Origin: Hymenolepis diminuta
Taxonomy: Eukaryota > Platyhelminthes > Cestoda > Cyclophyllidea > Hymenolepididae
Direction of reading: 5' to 3'
Length of the DNA: 64,000 nt
Assembly (NCBI GenBank): GCA_900708905.1
Contig: CAADRB010000006.1
Coordinates: forward strand, 3,726,233-3,790,232
Below the pieces are notes generated by a model. That model was not told where the DNA came from and did no database searches. It worked only from the letters and a program-made list of their open reading frames with translations. The translations under genes and the position numbers were made by a program. The first letter of the stretch is position 1; every line of letters starts with the position of its first letter. Shown piece after piece: positions 37,999 through 50,982 of this stretch.

Positions 37999-40900
37999 GT
38001 TCGTTCCTTTGCTACTACCACTTGAGTTCGCATTTATTTCTTGTTAAATTTAATTAAATCTGACAAGGGGAAGATGAGGTGAGCAGCTAGTAGTTCCTAC
38101 TTAAGGAACAAACCACGTTAGTGTATGATAAGTTCATTGTGTATACTGGAATAATACTCCCTTTCGAGGTTATCTGACCGTCAGTTGCGTACATTTTTTC
38201 TAATATCCTGTCTCAGTAATCAAAACGTTGTTACGTCTCGTCTTTTGATCTCTAGCGCCGTGAGGTGTTAAAATGCAAGCCACTGTTAATTATCCAGTTA
38301 CGCCTTATTTAACAGGGAAACTTTCAATCTAAAAAATGTAGACTTTGTTGATCCGCTTTAGATCAGTTTGATCTATTAGATAACAGAAGTTACACAACTT
38401 ACTTGTTTGTTTTAATTCACTCAGGAATGTGGTAAATTGAAACTTTTTCATCAAGACTGAATGTACGAATGTGAGTTGCTTCCTTCATTGAAACATTTTG
38501 TGGGTATTCAAATAGAGCAAAAGAATCAGACATTAGATGCTTCGCAAAAACATAGTCGTGTTTGAACAGGTTGAAACCACCCATGGTCGAATGATTATCA
38601 GACTGGTTTCTGCTTGCAGTTACTTGAATGAGGGTTGCACAAATTCATCATTAGCCATTCATTAGAGTCACTTGTCATTGTAAAATCACATATTCGAAAA
38701 TTCTTTTATTTAAATGACCTAATAACTTTAAAATATTTATATATACACATTGTTTTTATTAGCAAAAGTTAATCTGCATTTAATCAATTTGACTACTTTA
38801 ATTTTATTATTATGTATCTATATATATATATATATATATATATTCCTTTTTTCACTTAAAAAATTGCAATAACAAAGCATAACAACCGCGACGCAGTGGT
38901 ATTTAGGGTAAGAGGGGTAGAGAGGAAATATTGTAAACCACCTGAACAGAATAATTGCTATCTGCAGCCTGGTCAATAAAATAGAAAAATATTTTTTTAT
39001 GGTCACCCATTAATATGAAATTTGATGCTACGGTAACTAGGAGTGCAATTTCAAGGTTTATTTGGCGATTATGCCTTTTGTTCTCCATTGATTGGTGCCA
39101 TTCATTTCGATCATGCACAGCAGTCCGTTAGATATGCCATGGATTTAGAAGGCAGAATGGATATTGAATAAAGAAAATTTATAAAAAGACCCGTGCTACT
39201 TAGTTTTGCAGCAATCTAGTAAAGAATCAGACCTTTAGATAGCATGAACTCAAATACTACGGAAAAATGCATCCTGTTAGCGCAATTGCCATTGTTAAGA
39301 GTCAACTCCAGTTCTTGGTTGATTCAGTTATTGGACAGCTGAATTATCCTCTACTGCTTAAGACATACTACATCAAGCCGTGTATGATTACTGTAAGGTA
39401 ATGTTTTTCTATAAAATTCGAGTTGAGGGGTAAGAGACTAGTAACAATCGCACCAGGAGACATTCAGAAAGTTATTTGAACGCTTGGAAGAAGATAGAGG
39501 GTCTGTCTTGTGGGAACCACGCTTCGATTGCTTCGTCAATAGTCTTTTATATGATGACCGAGAAAATGGATCAGCAATAGAGGACCGGTGCATGAAAAAA
39601 GCTAATGATTTGCAAAACCTACTTCCTAATTACTAACAAAATATTGTGCCAAAGAACACGGAGTTAGAAGTCCAAGCTATTTTTTCCTCCTCTCCCCGGG
39701 AAAGCGATAAAATAATGCCACTTACCCAAAGATGGACTGTGTGGCACTGAATACGCACGCGTATGTATCCATAATGGACACACACGTGAGAGTATAAATG
39801 AATCCCCTCTAATGCATTATGACTCTCCTGCCCTCTTCTCACTCCTCTAATCATTCTTTCAGTGAGGTCGAAAGCAGAACATAGGGAATAAATGGTTGCT
39901 TGAGTGAGGTTTTGAAAAGCTTCTACTACTTCTCTTCTTCAATTAAATGGTACCACTTCTACATTCCAGTACATATAAGTTATAAAGTAATCAGTCAAAG
40001 GAGTGCATTCTCATGTTCTTTTTCCTTCTCTTTATAGTCAAGATTATCTTCTGGATCATCCGCATTCGAAGGCTACTATCCAAGCGGAGCTTCTGCAACT
40101 CCCACAGGAACTTGTGATTCCGGTTCCAGCAGTGTTCTCAGTCGATTTGAGGTTCATCAACCTGGACAACTACAAACACCTCCTTCTCAACAGCACCTAC
40201 AGCCCCAGCAGCAAATAATCGATCTAGAGGGACTCGATATAGATTTTATTCTCAGCAGTACAGTGGAACAGAGAGATGAAACTTCTGGAAGTACCACATC
40301 AGTGTCTTCTGCAGTAACTGGGGGACATTTAGTCCCCCTAGCACAGTCTCCCCAGTATACCACTACTCCCAATCCTGCGACATCAGCAACCGCTACTTCT
40401 GACATGATGTACCCGAAGCCAACCTCCTCTACACCTACTTCGAACCCCATCTTTGTTCCGGCTGCTGGATTTTCATACGCATCCAGTCTGGACCAACTAT
40501 CTGTTCCACAGTATACAACTCTTGGAACACCGGTGACCCGCTGGGAACAGCCAGGCTTCTATGCGACCTCCTGTATCCCACAGAACCCCGCCCAGTCATC
40601 TGCCTTCAAAGTTTCACGCAAAGAGGATCTTCGATATCCCACTGTAGGCTATCAATTCTGTTCTCAAATATCGCAACTTCCAGATCCCTCTCACCAACAG
40701 CACCCACAAACCCAATCAACGGCCGTCTATCAAACTTCCTTCATTTACCCCAAAGATACTGATTTTTATACCCAGAGGGGAATTGTGAATGGACTGTCAA
40801 GTCAACCCGTAGTGTCAGCTCCATCAATCGGAGTTAAGTCTGTACCCCCACGAAGAAGAATGCGGACAAATGGGGGCTCAAATGGAGGCAATAAATCAAG

Positions 40901-41198
40901 TACTTCCGCAGCTAAGAAGAATGTGGCTCTTATTCATATGTGTCCTTTTGGAACTTGTGCTAAAGCTTATTCAAAATCATCTCACTTGAAGGCCCACATG
41001 CGAGTTCATACAGGGGAAAAACCGTTCCCCTGTGACTGGGTTGGCTGTAACTGGCGATTTGCACGATCTGATGAACTAACACGGCATTATCGAAAACATA
41101 CTGGAGATAAGCCATTTAAATGCAGTGTTTGCCAACGGGCATTCGCTCGTAGTGACCATCTCACTCTACACATGAAGAAACATCGAAATCCCAGTTAA
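37924..41198 (+). CDS. KLF: Kruppel-like factor, three C2H2 zinc fingers, two exons
   Basis: A nuclear sequence-specific transcription factor of the Sp/KLF family expected to bind GC-rich/CACCC boxes. Exon 1 (37924-37998, 25 codons, [20 protein letters not shown]) joins in phase 0 to exon 2 (40038-41198), giving 411 aa. A short acidic-hydrophobic motif LDIDFILSS (91-99) resembles the DLDFILSN motif of KLF1/2/4-group activation domains. The middle is S/T/P/Q-rich and probably disordered. A basic cluster RRRMR (297-301) may be an NLS. The three fingers fill the C-terminus with KLF spacing: C327/C332/H345/H349, C357/C362/H375/H379, C387/C390/H403/H407, joined by TGEKPF and TGDKPF linkers. Contact positions [16 protein letters not shown] and RSDHLTLH are as in vertebrate KLFs, so target preference should be conserved. 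EGR proteins were considered, but finger 1 spacing and the ID-like motif favour KLF. Antisense and shifted frames over exon 2 are shadows. Confidence 0.95.
38819..38843 (+). repeat. (TA)n microsatellite in the KLF intron
   Basis: 25 nt of alternating TA within the 2039-nt KLF intron. Common in AT-rich genomes; a possible length polymorphism. Confidence 0.9.
39267..39636 (+). CDS. Candidate small two-exon gene nested in the KLF intron
   Basis: Exon A (39267-39392, 42 codons, [20 protein letters not shown] then [20 protein letters not shown]) ends at GTAAGG. A 64-nt intron ending CACCAG leads in phase 0 to exon B (39457-39636: [59 protein letters not shown], stop). The 101-aa product is unrecognised, partly acidic and possibly helical. 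Phase agreement, intron length and composition support it, but there is no homology, and a second frame over exon A is open for 32 codons. It could also be an alternative internal exon pair or a gene remnant. Confidence 0.32.
40038..41198 (+). CDS. KLF: KLF exon 2 (activation region and zinc fingers)
   Basis: Opens after TTCTCTTTATAG and stays open for 386 codons to TAA. It holds the LDIDFILSS motif, the low-complexity region and all three zinc fingers in a single exon. Confidence 0.96.
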   Translation, partial: SRLSSGSSAFEGYYPSGASATPTGTCDSGSSSVLSRFEVHQPGQLQTPPSQQHLQPQQQIIDLEGLDIDFILSSTVEQRDETSGSTTSVSSAVTGGHLVPLAQSPQYTTTPNPATSATATSDMMYPKPTSSTPTSNPIFVPAAGFSYASSLDQLSVPQYTTLGTPVTRWEQPGFYATSCIPQNPAQSSAFKVSRKEDLRYPTVGYQFCSQISQLPDPSHQQHPQTQSTAVYQTSFIYPKDTDFYTQRGIVNGLSSQPVVSAPSIGVKSVPPRRRMRTNGGSNGGNKSSTSAAKKNVALIHMCPFGTCAKAYSKSSHLKAHMRVHTGEKPFPCDWVGCNWRFARSDELTRHYRKHTGDKPFKCSVCQRAFARSDHLTLHMKKHRNPS

Positions 41199-44100
41199 AG
41201 AGTTTTTTTTCTCACTGTGTGAGACGCATTTAGCTTCCTACCTTCATACCTTCGTGCATCTTCCTAATCCACAAACAAGCGGTCTTGACTTTCATTCTTT
41301 TTTGTCTTGTTAAAGGTCCCCACCTAGACGGACTATGAAAAACATATCACTTCCTGTTCTATGTCTACGCATAACCCGGCTGTGCACTACATTTGGTTAC
41401 TGGACAATTATGTTTTTAATCTGTTGGTTATACATATACTACTCACTAACATCTCCCCATACTCATTTTCACGCATACATAAAACTGCTACAGCATTACA
41501 CATATCAATATAACAAGCCCTCACTGAACCTTTGTATGTTGGCCCACAGGCTGTGAGAATACGCCTTGAGAATAGCCGATAAGAAGAATGAGCTTGGAAA
41601 CTCCTTTAGTTGGCCCGCTCTTCCTTGCCCCTATCTTCTAACCAGTTGAAGTTGTATAGACAATGATTGAATGATTCTTTCTTGATTACTTTAGCAGGAC
41701 CTAATTCCGTCCGCTGTTTGCGAGTGTGTTTGTTCCTTCACTGACTTTCTTCTCCTTTCCTCCTACAACTACTTCTATCTTCCAGTAAATTAATACATCT
41801 ATTGGTATCTTCCTATTGCTTTCAGTTTTCATTATCAGAATCATTGTTCCCTATGAGCGAAGGAGATTAAATATCAACATATTTAGTGCGTTAAGTATTG
41901 GAAATGTAAGTTAAACTATGGGGTGAATCAAATCGAATATAGGATATAGGATAAGAATATAGGATATAGAATATAGCCGTACACTTGACTGTTATAGACC
42001 AGACCTTCGGTTCTTTGTTGGATGTCCTAAGTATTAGCAATCTTTTCGCTCCCTTATCTCTTTTCCGGTGTGATGATAAATGCCGTGATTGGAAGATTTA
42101 GCCACCTTTCTTATCTTAATAGACACCACGGATACGAGGTCCATTGATAAGCATTGACCAGAATGACCACCAAAAGTGCTGATCACTTGTAATCGGGGGA
42201 ATGACGAAATGAAGTTGTCCTGCCATTTATCAAATGTTTTCTTAGTTTCTCATATTCACATTCGTATGAGAGTTTTCAGCTATTAATTAATTGATTTGAA
42301 GCAACATATTTACACTTCCTACTGACGCGTGCTTGCAAAAACGCTATAGCCCCGATTTTATTCAAAAATTATGTTGGGACTTCCACGAACGGGTTTCAGG
42401 GCCATAGCATATATTTTTTGTCTCGTAATGAATGATAAATAGTTCAAAAGTTATATGCATGCCCATTTATCATCATTTGAGCCAGCCCATTCTGCTCTTG
42501 GAGTCTTGAGAGTTCCATTAGATAGGAAGAATGTTCAAAGCTGGCATTAAGCCGACGAGAGTTAATTTTAAATTTCAGCCACATTTATCACAACAAAATG
42601 CTATTGATAAGGGGATACTGGACTTCTACTTTCTTCCTACTTGACTGATTAATTATAAAATAAAAGCTGATACGGATTTATCAAATGAGTATCTAACATT
42701 ATACTCAATTATTACTACATTTTACGTCGGTATCATTAAATAAAATGTAGAATGAGTCTACCTGATATAATGAGGAAATGACTGGAAATTATATAAAAAA
42801 TCAAATTTCAGCGATATATTCATGCCCAATAGAACTTAAACTTCCCAAATGGTCATATTTTTAGCATAATTTTAACAATTTTAGCAGCGGTATCAATTGT
42901 GGTCAGGTATAGCAAGCGAGGGGATTAAAATATACTAAAAATGTTTGCTAGTGTGTTACCATGGCAGCACGCTCATGGTTTGTGCAATTATTTGATCAAA
43001 GTGGGAGCAGAGTGGGGTTTGTTTAAATGCGCTACTGCTGACACTTGCGAATGCGCGCGGGGAAATGAAACTGACAAACCAGGTCTACCGGAAGCGTCAA
43101 GAGAAAGAATCGCCGTTGTTGTGTGGTTTCACTGCTAAAAAGTCATCGCTGGGTTTAAACTAAACACCGACCACTCAAAAAACGTAAGTTCTAGAGGGGA
43201 TGTTGTTTAAAATAAATGCAAGTATTGTCCTCAATTTTGGCGATATCGAAATACCCTGTTTGATTGGTATGCTTGCGTCAGTAGCATACGGAGATTAGAA
43301 TATAATTAATAATTCACTTATACCTCTGGAAATGATATATAGCAATTCATTCATCACTTTTAATCATTGTGAAAGCAGGAGTTTCAATTATTTTAAATAA
43401 GAAATGACTAATGTTGCGGTTTCAATTTTAATTGACTGGAATTCGATTTGAGAGAGAGCTGATTATCTTTTCAGTACCTTATCCCATTAAATTGAGCAAT
43501 GTTCCATTAGACTGGTAGAATCTATACTACTTAAATGAATTATCATCTTCTGCATACTCCTGAATAATCCCCAAGTGACGCTAAATACAATTTGAGCCTG
43601 AGAATAGAACATTGAACTAGTTGTCATTTATACGAGTATCCCCCCAATTTCATTTGATTTTGTTTTCCGTCTATAGTGACATCCATTTAAGGCGCTGAGT
43701 TAATGATAAACGGTATGACTCTAAACAGAGGGAAGACTAAGTGCCGTTTTAAAACACGCAATTGATTCAATAACGGACCTCAAGGGCTGAAAACACTCGC
43801 ATTTTATTGCCAGTGACAGAAATGATATATGATGAGTTCCCCGTCAGGGCATGTATTGCTTGCATTGTAAAAAGCACATAACTTATGCTAATCGTCTTCA
43901 TAACAACTATCCTGAACAAAACAGAAATTTCTGAAAAGTATGACCAATAAAGGCATTCAAGTACGGTAAAATTGAAGCAGATTGATTCACACGATTTATA
44001 TCCTTGCAAAATTTGCGACAACGATTACATTGGGTTCTGTAAGTACAACAGATTAGTGGAAATAGCGGAAGTTAGTGAAAATCGATAAGCATTTGGATGT

Positions 44101-44626
44101 TTAGAAATAAATAGGTAGAACACACACCCATAAGTAGGGCGGATCCAGTTAGGACATTCACTAAGAAAATTGGCATTTTCATTCAGCTTGACGTATGTCA
44201 CTCAAATTCTCTACAGAGTTCAGTATCTAACTCACCATTGCCCTCTAATGAAGAACAAAGACTGAATTTCGTGAAAATATCAGAATATAAAGTCTAAGTT
44301 AACTAATAAGCAAATGCGGATTTTTGAAAAAAGAACCCTTAAAATCATTTAATAAGGTAGCCCATTTAAGAACAGTTGTGATTATTACGAATAATGATAA
44401 TGGATATGATCGAATACATGAATAAATATTGATCGACTGAGAAAGAGCAAAATTCGAGTCTCTCAAAAAGACTAAATTCCTTAACAGGTTGAAATGTGAA
44501 AACTACCTTTTTGTATTTTCATCGCTTTTAAGTGGACATTCACTGTTTAGCAGTCCATATATATTGGCATAATTAGTAAAAAGAGACTGTAGTAGATGAG
44601 TTTTCCATTTTCAGTTTGCAGGTTTG
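41199..44626. other. KLF 3' flank and intergenic DNA
   Basis: Starts with the presumed KLF 3' UTR; an ATTAAA at 41866-41871 is a possible poly(A) signal, with the pyrimidine-rich UTR upstream. A degenerate GAATATAGGATATAG repeat lies at 41935-41976. A GC-richer patch at 42940-43140 carries a 65-codon frame without similarity. Nothing else is supported. Confidence 0.45.
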
Positions 44627-44763
44627 GCAAGTCAGAAGTCATATATCGATTCTCATCGGTTAACAGGATGAGTGGTAGAATGCGAATTCTCTATACGAGC
44701 GGCTTCAGCATCTCTTCTGCTATTCAAGTGTTATTAACACTTCGTTTAAAGGACATTAGAGGT
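44627..44763 (+). mobile_element. Dispersed short repeat, copy 2 (SINE-like)
   Basis: Shares with copies 1 and 3 GTTAACAGGATGAGTGGTAG, AATGCGAATTCTC, GAGCGGCTTCAG and CAAGTGTTATTAACACTTCG, then TTTAAAGGACATTAGAGG. The left part AAGTCAGAAGTCATATATCG resembles a tRNA T-arm region also seen near 50826. The head is truncated or decayed. Confidence 0.6.
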
Positions 44764-45300
44764 TGACTGGAAAAGGAGATTGCCTTTAATAACAAAGAAT
44801 AAATTACCTCCAAGTAGGCAATTGAAAGACATTTGATGTACAAGTCTACGTCATCTGTGCATTAGTTGGTCGTAGGGAGGGGGGAACGGTTGTGAGCAGT
44901 GTAGCAATGGCTAAAAGGCGGAAAGTGTAGCATTTTTAATGAGAAGAAGTTCAGGCACGCAAAATCAATTAATTATCTGCCATACGTTGTCTGAAAGTTG
45001 GACTTTCTCTTGCTCCTCACTTCCAAATCATTATTGCGTTTCTCTGGTAGTGAGTTTACGAGGATTAACAGTAGCTGCCACATTCACACTTTGGCTTCTT
45101 CAGTCCTTTGAAATATTGTCATTTTCATATATCAGGTTGTAACAGAAGTTCTGTCCAATTTTTGACCTATGCGTTTAGGGCACGATTACTTCAATTTATC
45201 TTGTTAATGTTGCATGCTTGTCTATGCTAATTAATAAAGTATTATTCCTTCTTTCAGATTGTGTGATAATTATCGTTATTAATTACTATTTCTAGCCCTA

Positions 45301-46403
45301 ATGTACGCTCCAAATAAAGACCATATCAGGCAACATCGGGCATATTTTACTCTTTGAATTTCATCAAGGAAATACGGCGAGCTCAGCAGCAAAAATACTC
45401 AAAGACACTTATAGAAAAGATGTTGTGAATGAAAAAACCTGCAGAGAGTGGTTATCACCTTCACGTTTCAAAAAGGATGATTTCAGCCTGAAAGATGATC
45501 CGAGAGCAGGATGCTCAAAAATCCCAGCTCTGATCAATTGGAAGGTGCAAATGGTTGGTTGATGAAAATCCAACCTGTACTATCAGAGAACTGAGCAAAA
45601 CCTTTCACGTAAGCCACCATATGACCATGTATAAAGAAATGAAAAGACTTAGCTGGGAAATGTCCCCCCCTCTCCCCACACGACTTGACAGAAATCAACA
45701 AGCAACAGCTTTTGACCTGTTGTGTTTCACTGAGTTTTCATGAACTTCAGGCAACTTTTTTAGACCCAATCATAACTGACAGCAACGAGAAGTGGTGCAT
45801 TCTTTACAACAATGTTAAGCGCAAAAGACAGTGGCTAAATCAAGACAGTGGTTCAAACCCAATTCCACAACCGAGACAATTCGAGACTGCACCCGAAAAA
45901 TTCCTCTTGTGTGTACGCTGAGATTGGATGGTGGGTGGGAATTGTTTGTTATGAACCAATGGGTGACAATCAAACAATAACATCTGAAGTTTACTGTCAG
46001 TAGCTAACTTGTTTAAAGGCGGTTAACGGAAGGCAGGAAAAACGGCCTTCTTTGACCAATCGAAAAGAAGTGATTATGCACCAGAACAGTGCACCATGAC
46101 CACACACTTCAAGAGCAACCAAAATCTCCTTGAAGAATTTGGCAGATAAGTCATGCATCACCCACCATATTCTCTCCATCTTGTACCAACCGATTTTCAT
46201 CTTTTCAGGAGCTTACGGAATCAGTGAATGAGACCTCAAAGGATTACTTCAAGAGAAGAAGTCGAAACGAAGAAGCTTTTTTCTTTTCAGTTTCTTTTTT
46301 TCAGTCCAAACTGGCTAGATTCCATGAAGAAGGAATCGAAAAGATTATGGCAAGATGGGAAGATGTAATTAATAAAATAGTGACCATGTTGAACACTAAA
46401 TAA
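45301..46403 (+). pseudogene. Decayed mariner transposase
   Basis: A nearly full-length mariner-family transposase broken by frameshifts and stops. In order: ILLFEFHQGNTASSAAKILK and DFSLKDDPRAG (helix-turn-helix part), LVDENPTCTIRELSKTFHVS, PHDLTEINKQ, then TDSNEKWCILYNNVKRKRQW, MHQNSAP*PHTSRATK, HHPPYSLHLVPTDFHLFRSL and a C-terminal FHEEGIEKIMARWEDVI. Mariners use a DD34D triad: the first Asp (normally GDEKW) is Asn here, the second (normally HQDNARPH) is also Asn, and the third (PTDFHLF) is kept. The copy is catalytically dead. Terminal inverted repeats and TA target duplications were not identified. Confidence 0.9.
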
Positions 46404-49400
46404 ATATTTTCTGATAAAATTTTCACTTTGATTTTGATACTTACTAATATTACTCATTGCAGTGTAAACAGTTTACAGTAAAAAGTCCAATAAAGAATAG
46501 TGAGAAAGGAGGTGGGTAGAAACTGAGGATAAGTTTGCAAACATTTTACATAATAGATATACTTAATCTTCTTATTTTCCAAGTCTAAAATTCCCTTATT
46601 TCTCCCCTCGCTTGCTTAATGAACTGACCAAAATTGGAGGCTGAAATAACATTATAAAATTACCTAACAGGCTTTTATCGTCGCAAAGCTAGCCATAATT
46701 CATTGAAGGTGAACTTTATCTCCTATCCAATATCATTCATTAATAGAAAGTGGCAAAACTGTGGGGCGATAATAATCTCTATGCATGCCAATTTATCAGA
46801 GCAATATGAAGTCTTGAAGTCAGTCGACTGGCAATAAAAAAAAGTAGCTTGTCCAAACATTCTATCGGGACCAATGTCTTGAAAGAGCTATTGTGATAAT
46901 ACCAATTCAAATTTCGGTTTCACATTCGCAGTACATATAGACATGTTCTTGCTGGCTTCAGCGTTTTCAAGGGACCATTTGTCTTATCGTGCACCATTAC
47001 TGCCGCATAATAAATGGCTGTAGGTCGATACTTTAAAATAAGGCACGTTTCGAGCTTCTCTTTTTTCTCTACTCTCTGACTAACTCGTAAAATGAGTGAT
47101 TTCAAAAAAGTTCGCAATTAAATTTGTGGCGTATCTGTGGTGAACATGTTCATGAGATGACATAAATTTTAATCAAGCTCGTTTAAACTGCCTGCAATAA
47201 TCAAAACTCACAGATTAGCTGCTTTTTGAGCCAGTGAATTTTTAAGGCTTTCTTTGTCACTTTAAGATTTTGTTCGGCAATCATCTTTAAAATAGTGGTT
47301 TTAGGCATTTTATTAATATTCTGAGTTATTGATTTAAATTGCCTTGAACTATGATAGCATTATTCTGTTTGTTTAGTTCGTACTAAATGCACAAATCTGA
47401 CTGAAAGGTATACAGTTATGGAGGAAGACTTCGACTTTTAAGGCTTCGATTTTGGAAGGCGAAATGTTTCATATGATTGAGTAATTTAATGTAATAGTTT
47501 TAAGGACTTAGCATCCATTTCCAATTTTACAGTTGCAATTTTCACATAGAAGTTTGAAGGCAGAAGGAAAGGGACATCTGAAACTGCTTGAGTTTAGCAG
47601 ATCAGTCCAGTCTTTATTGCTTTAGAGCGGTTAGTTTGTAATTTTTTTCAATTTACAATTATGCATTATTATACTGGGTAAAGAAAAGTTTTTGCATGTT
47701 TAAATATAGGGAACGTCAAAACAGTCCGATGAGGAATGAAACGCTGGGATCAAGTATAAATGAGGAGTTTGATACATTTTGAATTCTGGATGCACTGAGA
47801 TGCCCACTTTCTCATAAGACGTATGGTGAATTGTATAGTATCCTTTTGTTTCTAAATTTAAATTTCGTGTTTTGACTACTTGATTTAACGAAGTCGTTGA
47901 TCATGCCATATTCGTTTATTTGTTTCTTCTTATAGCCAAGAACGGGCAGTAAGTTAATTTGACATATTGGACCTCATTTAGGTTTATAATGATTAATCCA
48001 CTTACTTATAGATCATAACAAGGGTATCTAATGGACGAAAAGGTACAGTTGTACATTTTTGTAAATCGAAGAGAGAGAGGAAGACCTGGGAAATTTTCTG
48101 ATTACCTTTCATGCATTTTGACATTCTTTTCCAGACTTTTCTAGCAACATGCAGTTTTGGAGGTCAAATTCAGAGCCTCGTTTTCTCTTCAATTCATAGA
48201 ACAGTCTTGCATTTGGAATAATTATGTGAAAGCACATACCTGGCAGGTTAATATATCAGAAGAATTGTTTCATTGTCAATTTATTCTTTTCAGCGTGTAA
48301 CCGAGAAGAAAATTATTAAACTAACAGTGGTTCTCTTGAATAATAGATAGATTATACCACGTTAATTTTTGTTCATATATTTTACCATTAGGCATGTTAA
48401 CAGGTAATTTGCAAAATGCTTCATAGCTTTTCCTCTTTGGCTTCCAAGTGGTGTGACATATAATCTCATAGGCATACGTTAAATTACTCTAAATGGAATC
48501 CCTCCATGGCTCATAGAACAGTATAAGAACAAGTTACGGGTATCTCTGTCTCCTTCTTCTCCCAATAAATAGCCTCAAACTTTAAGCAAATGCGCACGGG
48601 TTGAAGTGCTTGGGTATTCTCCCGTACACTCAGATGCCCACGCATTTTACGCATTCTCTACTCTTTGGATTTCCATGACAACCGGGCATTGTTGTTTGTA
48701 GTGGCAGTGTTGTATTCTCTTTCTCTCTCGGTTGTTGCTCCTTTTATTATGCGCTGTTGCAGTAGTTCAAATACAGGTCGGTGAATCACCTCTTTGAGTG
48801 GATTGTTGTGGGGTGGGTTGTTGTTAGGGTTACTCATTTCTCCACTTTTTATAAGAGTCAATACTTATTGAAGTGGCATAAACTGATGAAATCACAGTAA
48901 TCAGAAGACGAAATTAATAATATAAACTAAACTCTTAGATAGGACAATGGGTGTTTTTGAATAAACTTCATTTGCTTCATCATATAATGTCTGCTGTATT
49001 GGTTTCACTACCTGTGAGATCTTAACCGCTAAAACAGTTCCCAAACCAACCCAGATTTTTAACTTCATCAATGCATGGATTTAACAATGTTTTATGCTTT
49101 GATAATGTAGTTCGAAGATGTTCGGTAGCGTTGAAGTGAAGATTCTAAAATCTAGCATTTAGAGAGGAGAAGCAGTGTGGTCGAATGAAACTTTAGCAAC
49201 AAATTTTATGGAGGCATTCTCATACAATAAAACCATCGAAGAGATTGATGTGATTGAGGTATACTGAACAGGAATATGAAACCACCTATTTTGACTTGTA
49301 AGATTTCAATCTACTATCGCGTTAAACTGTAATATTGTTATTGGTTTATCTCCATATTTTGAGGTGTTATTAATCATTAATGAGTTCTTAGGGGGTAAGA

Positions 49401-50302
49401 AACTGCTTATAGGAACACCTTGTTTAAAAATAAACCCCAATTAAATTTTGTCTCGAAGATTTCTGATGTCACTCAAGCCGAAATCCATTTAAGAAGTGTC
49501 ATATGATATTCTTTCATGCATCAACTTGCATCAGATTTAATCAATGGTGAGTACACATTTTAAATATGGAAATGAAATGCAAAAGGAGTAACAGAATGAT
49601 AAATACTCCGTACCAGAGTTATCTTATTAATTTTGTATACTTGTATTCTTTCCCACCTTCTTCTCTTTCTTCAGTATACAAGATTGTCTTCACTTTGTTT
49701 AAAATGCCAGAGAACATAATGCAGTATAAACTTTTTTAAACATTTCGTCTCATTGGTAAAAGACTTCTATCACGACATTTGATGGAAACTAGAATCAGAA
49801 TAAAATTGCTATATAAGATAGAATCAGTTTAAATCGTTTAAAGCACTCTGTACTGGACTTGTCACGATAAAAAACGTCTTTCAATACTCATTTGGGATCC
49901 AGTCTTTACATCTACAAATTCTTCCGAAGAGAACCTTGCTTTCTGTTGGTAGTACAAACAAGTATGGCCGGTCACTCCATGCACTTAATTTTCACAATGT
50001 GTCTCGAATTCATAGTCTGGGCTGCGCCATCGTTGCACACAAATGCACGCGTATTTAAACTAATTTTACATGATTGATTGACCTATAAGTTGATGTCAAT
50101 AGAATCGATAATGCAATAACTCAAGTCAGTTGAAAATAAGCCTAATTATTTTCGTAAAGTATAATAATATGATCAATTATTAAATAAACAGCTGGAAAGC
50201 TTGCAATTTAATAACTGAGCCAGGTTTACAAAATTAGATTATCTCACCTAATCGGAAGCAGGTTGAGTATCATCTTAATTATTCATAATCTCACTTAAGC
50301 AG
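46404..50302. other. AT-rich intergenic DNA, no supported gene
   Basis: No domain or credible exon chain was seen. Short frames (46920-47117, 48658-48861, 49892-50077) are not longer than chance. The patch at 49890-50060 is GC-richer and open in two frames, with no recognisable product. Confidence 0.45.
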
Positions 50303-50404
50303 GGCTGAAGTTATTGGTATGCGAGGTAAAAGTAGCCGGAGGCCTATCCTCCTGCAGCAGAAACAGTTTGCTGCAGTAGCAACAAGAGCCAGTCAATTGT
50401 CTGT
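50303..50404 (+). CDS. Candidate internal exon of an unidentified gene
   Basis: 102 nt bounded by an acceptor (CACTTAAGCAG) and a consensus donor (GTAAGT), open in one phase: AEVIGMRGKSSRRPILLQQK then QFAAVATRASQLSV. Basic and Q/A-rich, GC-richer than its flanks, and a multiple of three in length. The family is not recognised. A possible terminal exon lies at 51456-51616 but does not match directly in phase. Confidence 0.35.
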
Positions 50405-50789
50405 GTAAGTGTTATGAATTGTTAATTCAGGCGTGAAGTCTCAATGTTACGGATGTATGTGACTAATCATTAGTTTAATAGAAAAACTTACATACGACAT
50501 TTATCGGTTGAGATAACTGGCAATTTTTACGAAAGTAGCCGCCTAAGCACTTTGTTTATTGTATGTACTTAAATCCACCTTTTTAGATATGCAACAATGA
50601 TCTTATTATCGGTCTATTCTAAGTATATTATTTGCCTGTAATGACTGGAGAGAAGTTAATGTGATACAAGTAATTTTAACTAAAAATAGAACGTCTTGAA
50701 AGTGTCGAGTCAACTTTAGTGAGCTCCGCTAATGTTCATGGTGCCATCGTTGATCTCATCAATTAAATCAAATAGCCAACAATAATACT

Positions 50790-50850
50790 GGTTTTAGGAT
50801 CTGCGTGGGATAAATCTGTCAAGTCGGAGGTCATTAATTCGAATCCAATT
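50790..50850 (+). mobile_element. SINE-like fragment with tRNA T-arm-like sequence
   Basis: Contains AAGTCGGAGGTCATTAATTC followed by GAATCC, which resembles a pol III box B/T-arm and aligns with the left part of copy 2. No complete tRNA can be folded here. Confidence 0.4.
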
Positions 50851-50982
50851 TGTATGCATCTATATCCGAACTAACGCAGGCTGATCTGCAGATGGGTTGC
50901 TGGATGGAAAATTTTCAATCTTAGAGATTTCTGAATTTCTTTGATCTACCCAAATTAGACGGCAAGAAAAGACTTTACTTTC

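Noticed and set aside
40003..40450. Shifted and antisense frames over KLF exon 2
   Set aside because: Shadows of the real coding frame, which is continuous with the zinc fingers.
40038..41198. EGR identity for the zinc-finger gene
   Set aside because: Finger spacing (C-x4-C in fingers 1 and 2, C-x2-C in finger 3), the HTGEKPF/HTGDKPF linkers and the recognition residues are those of KLF proteins, and the LDIDFILSS motif also favours KLF.
48885..48925. Hammerhead ribozyme (CTGATGA ... CGAAA)
   Set aside because: The bases between the two conserved boxes cannot form stem II.
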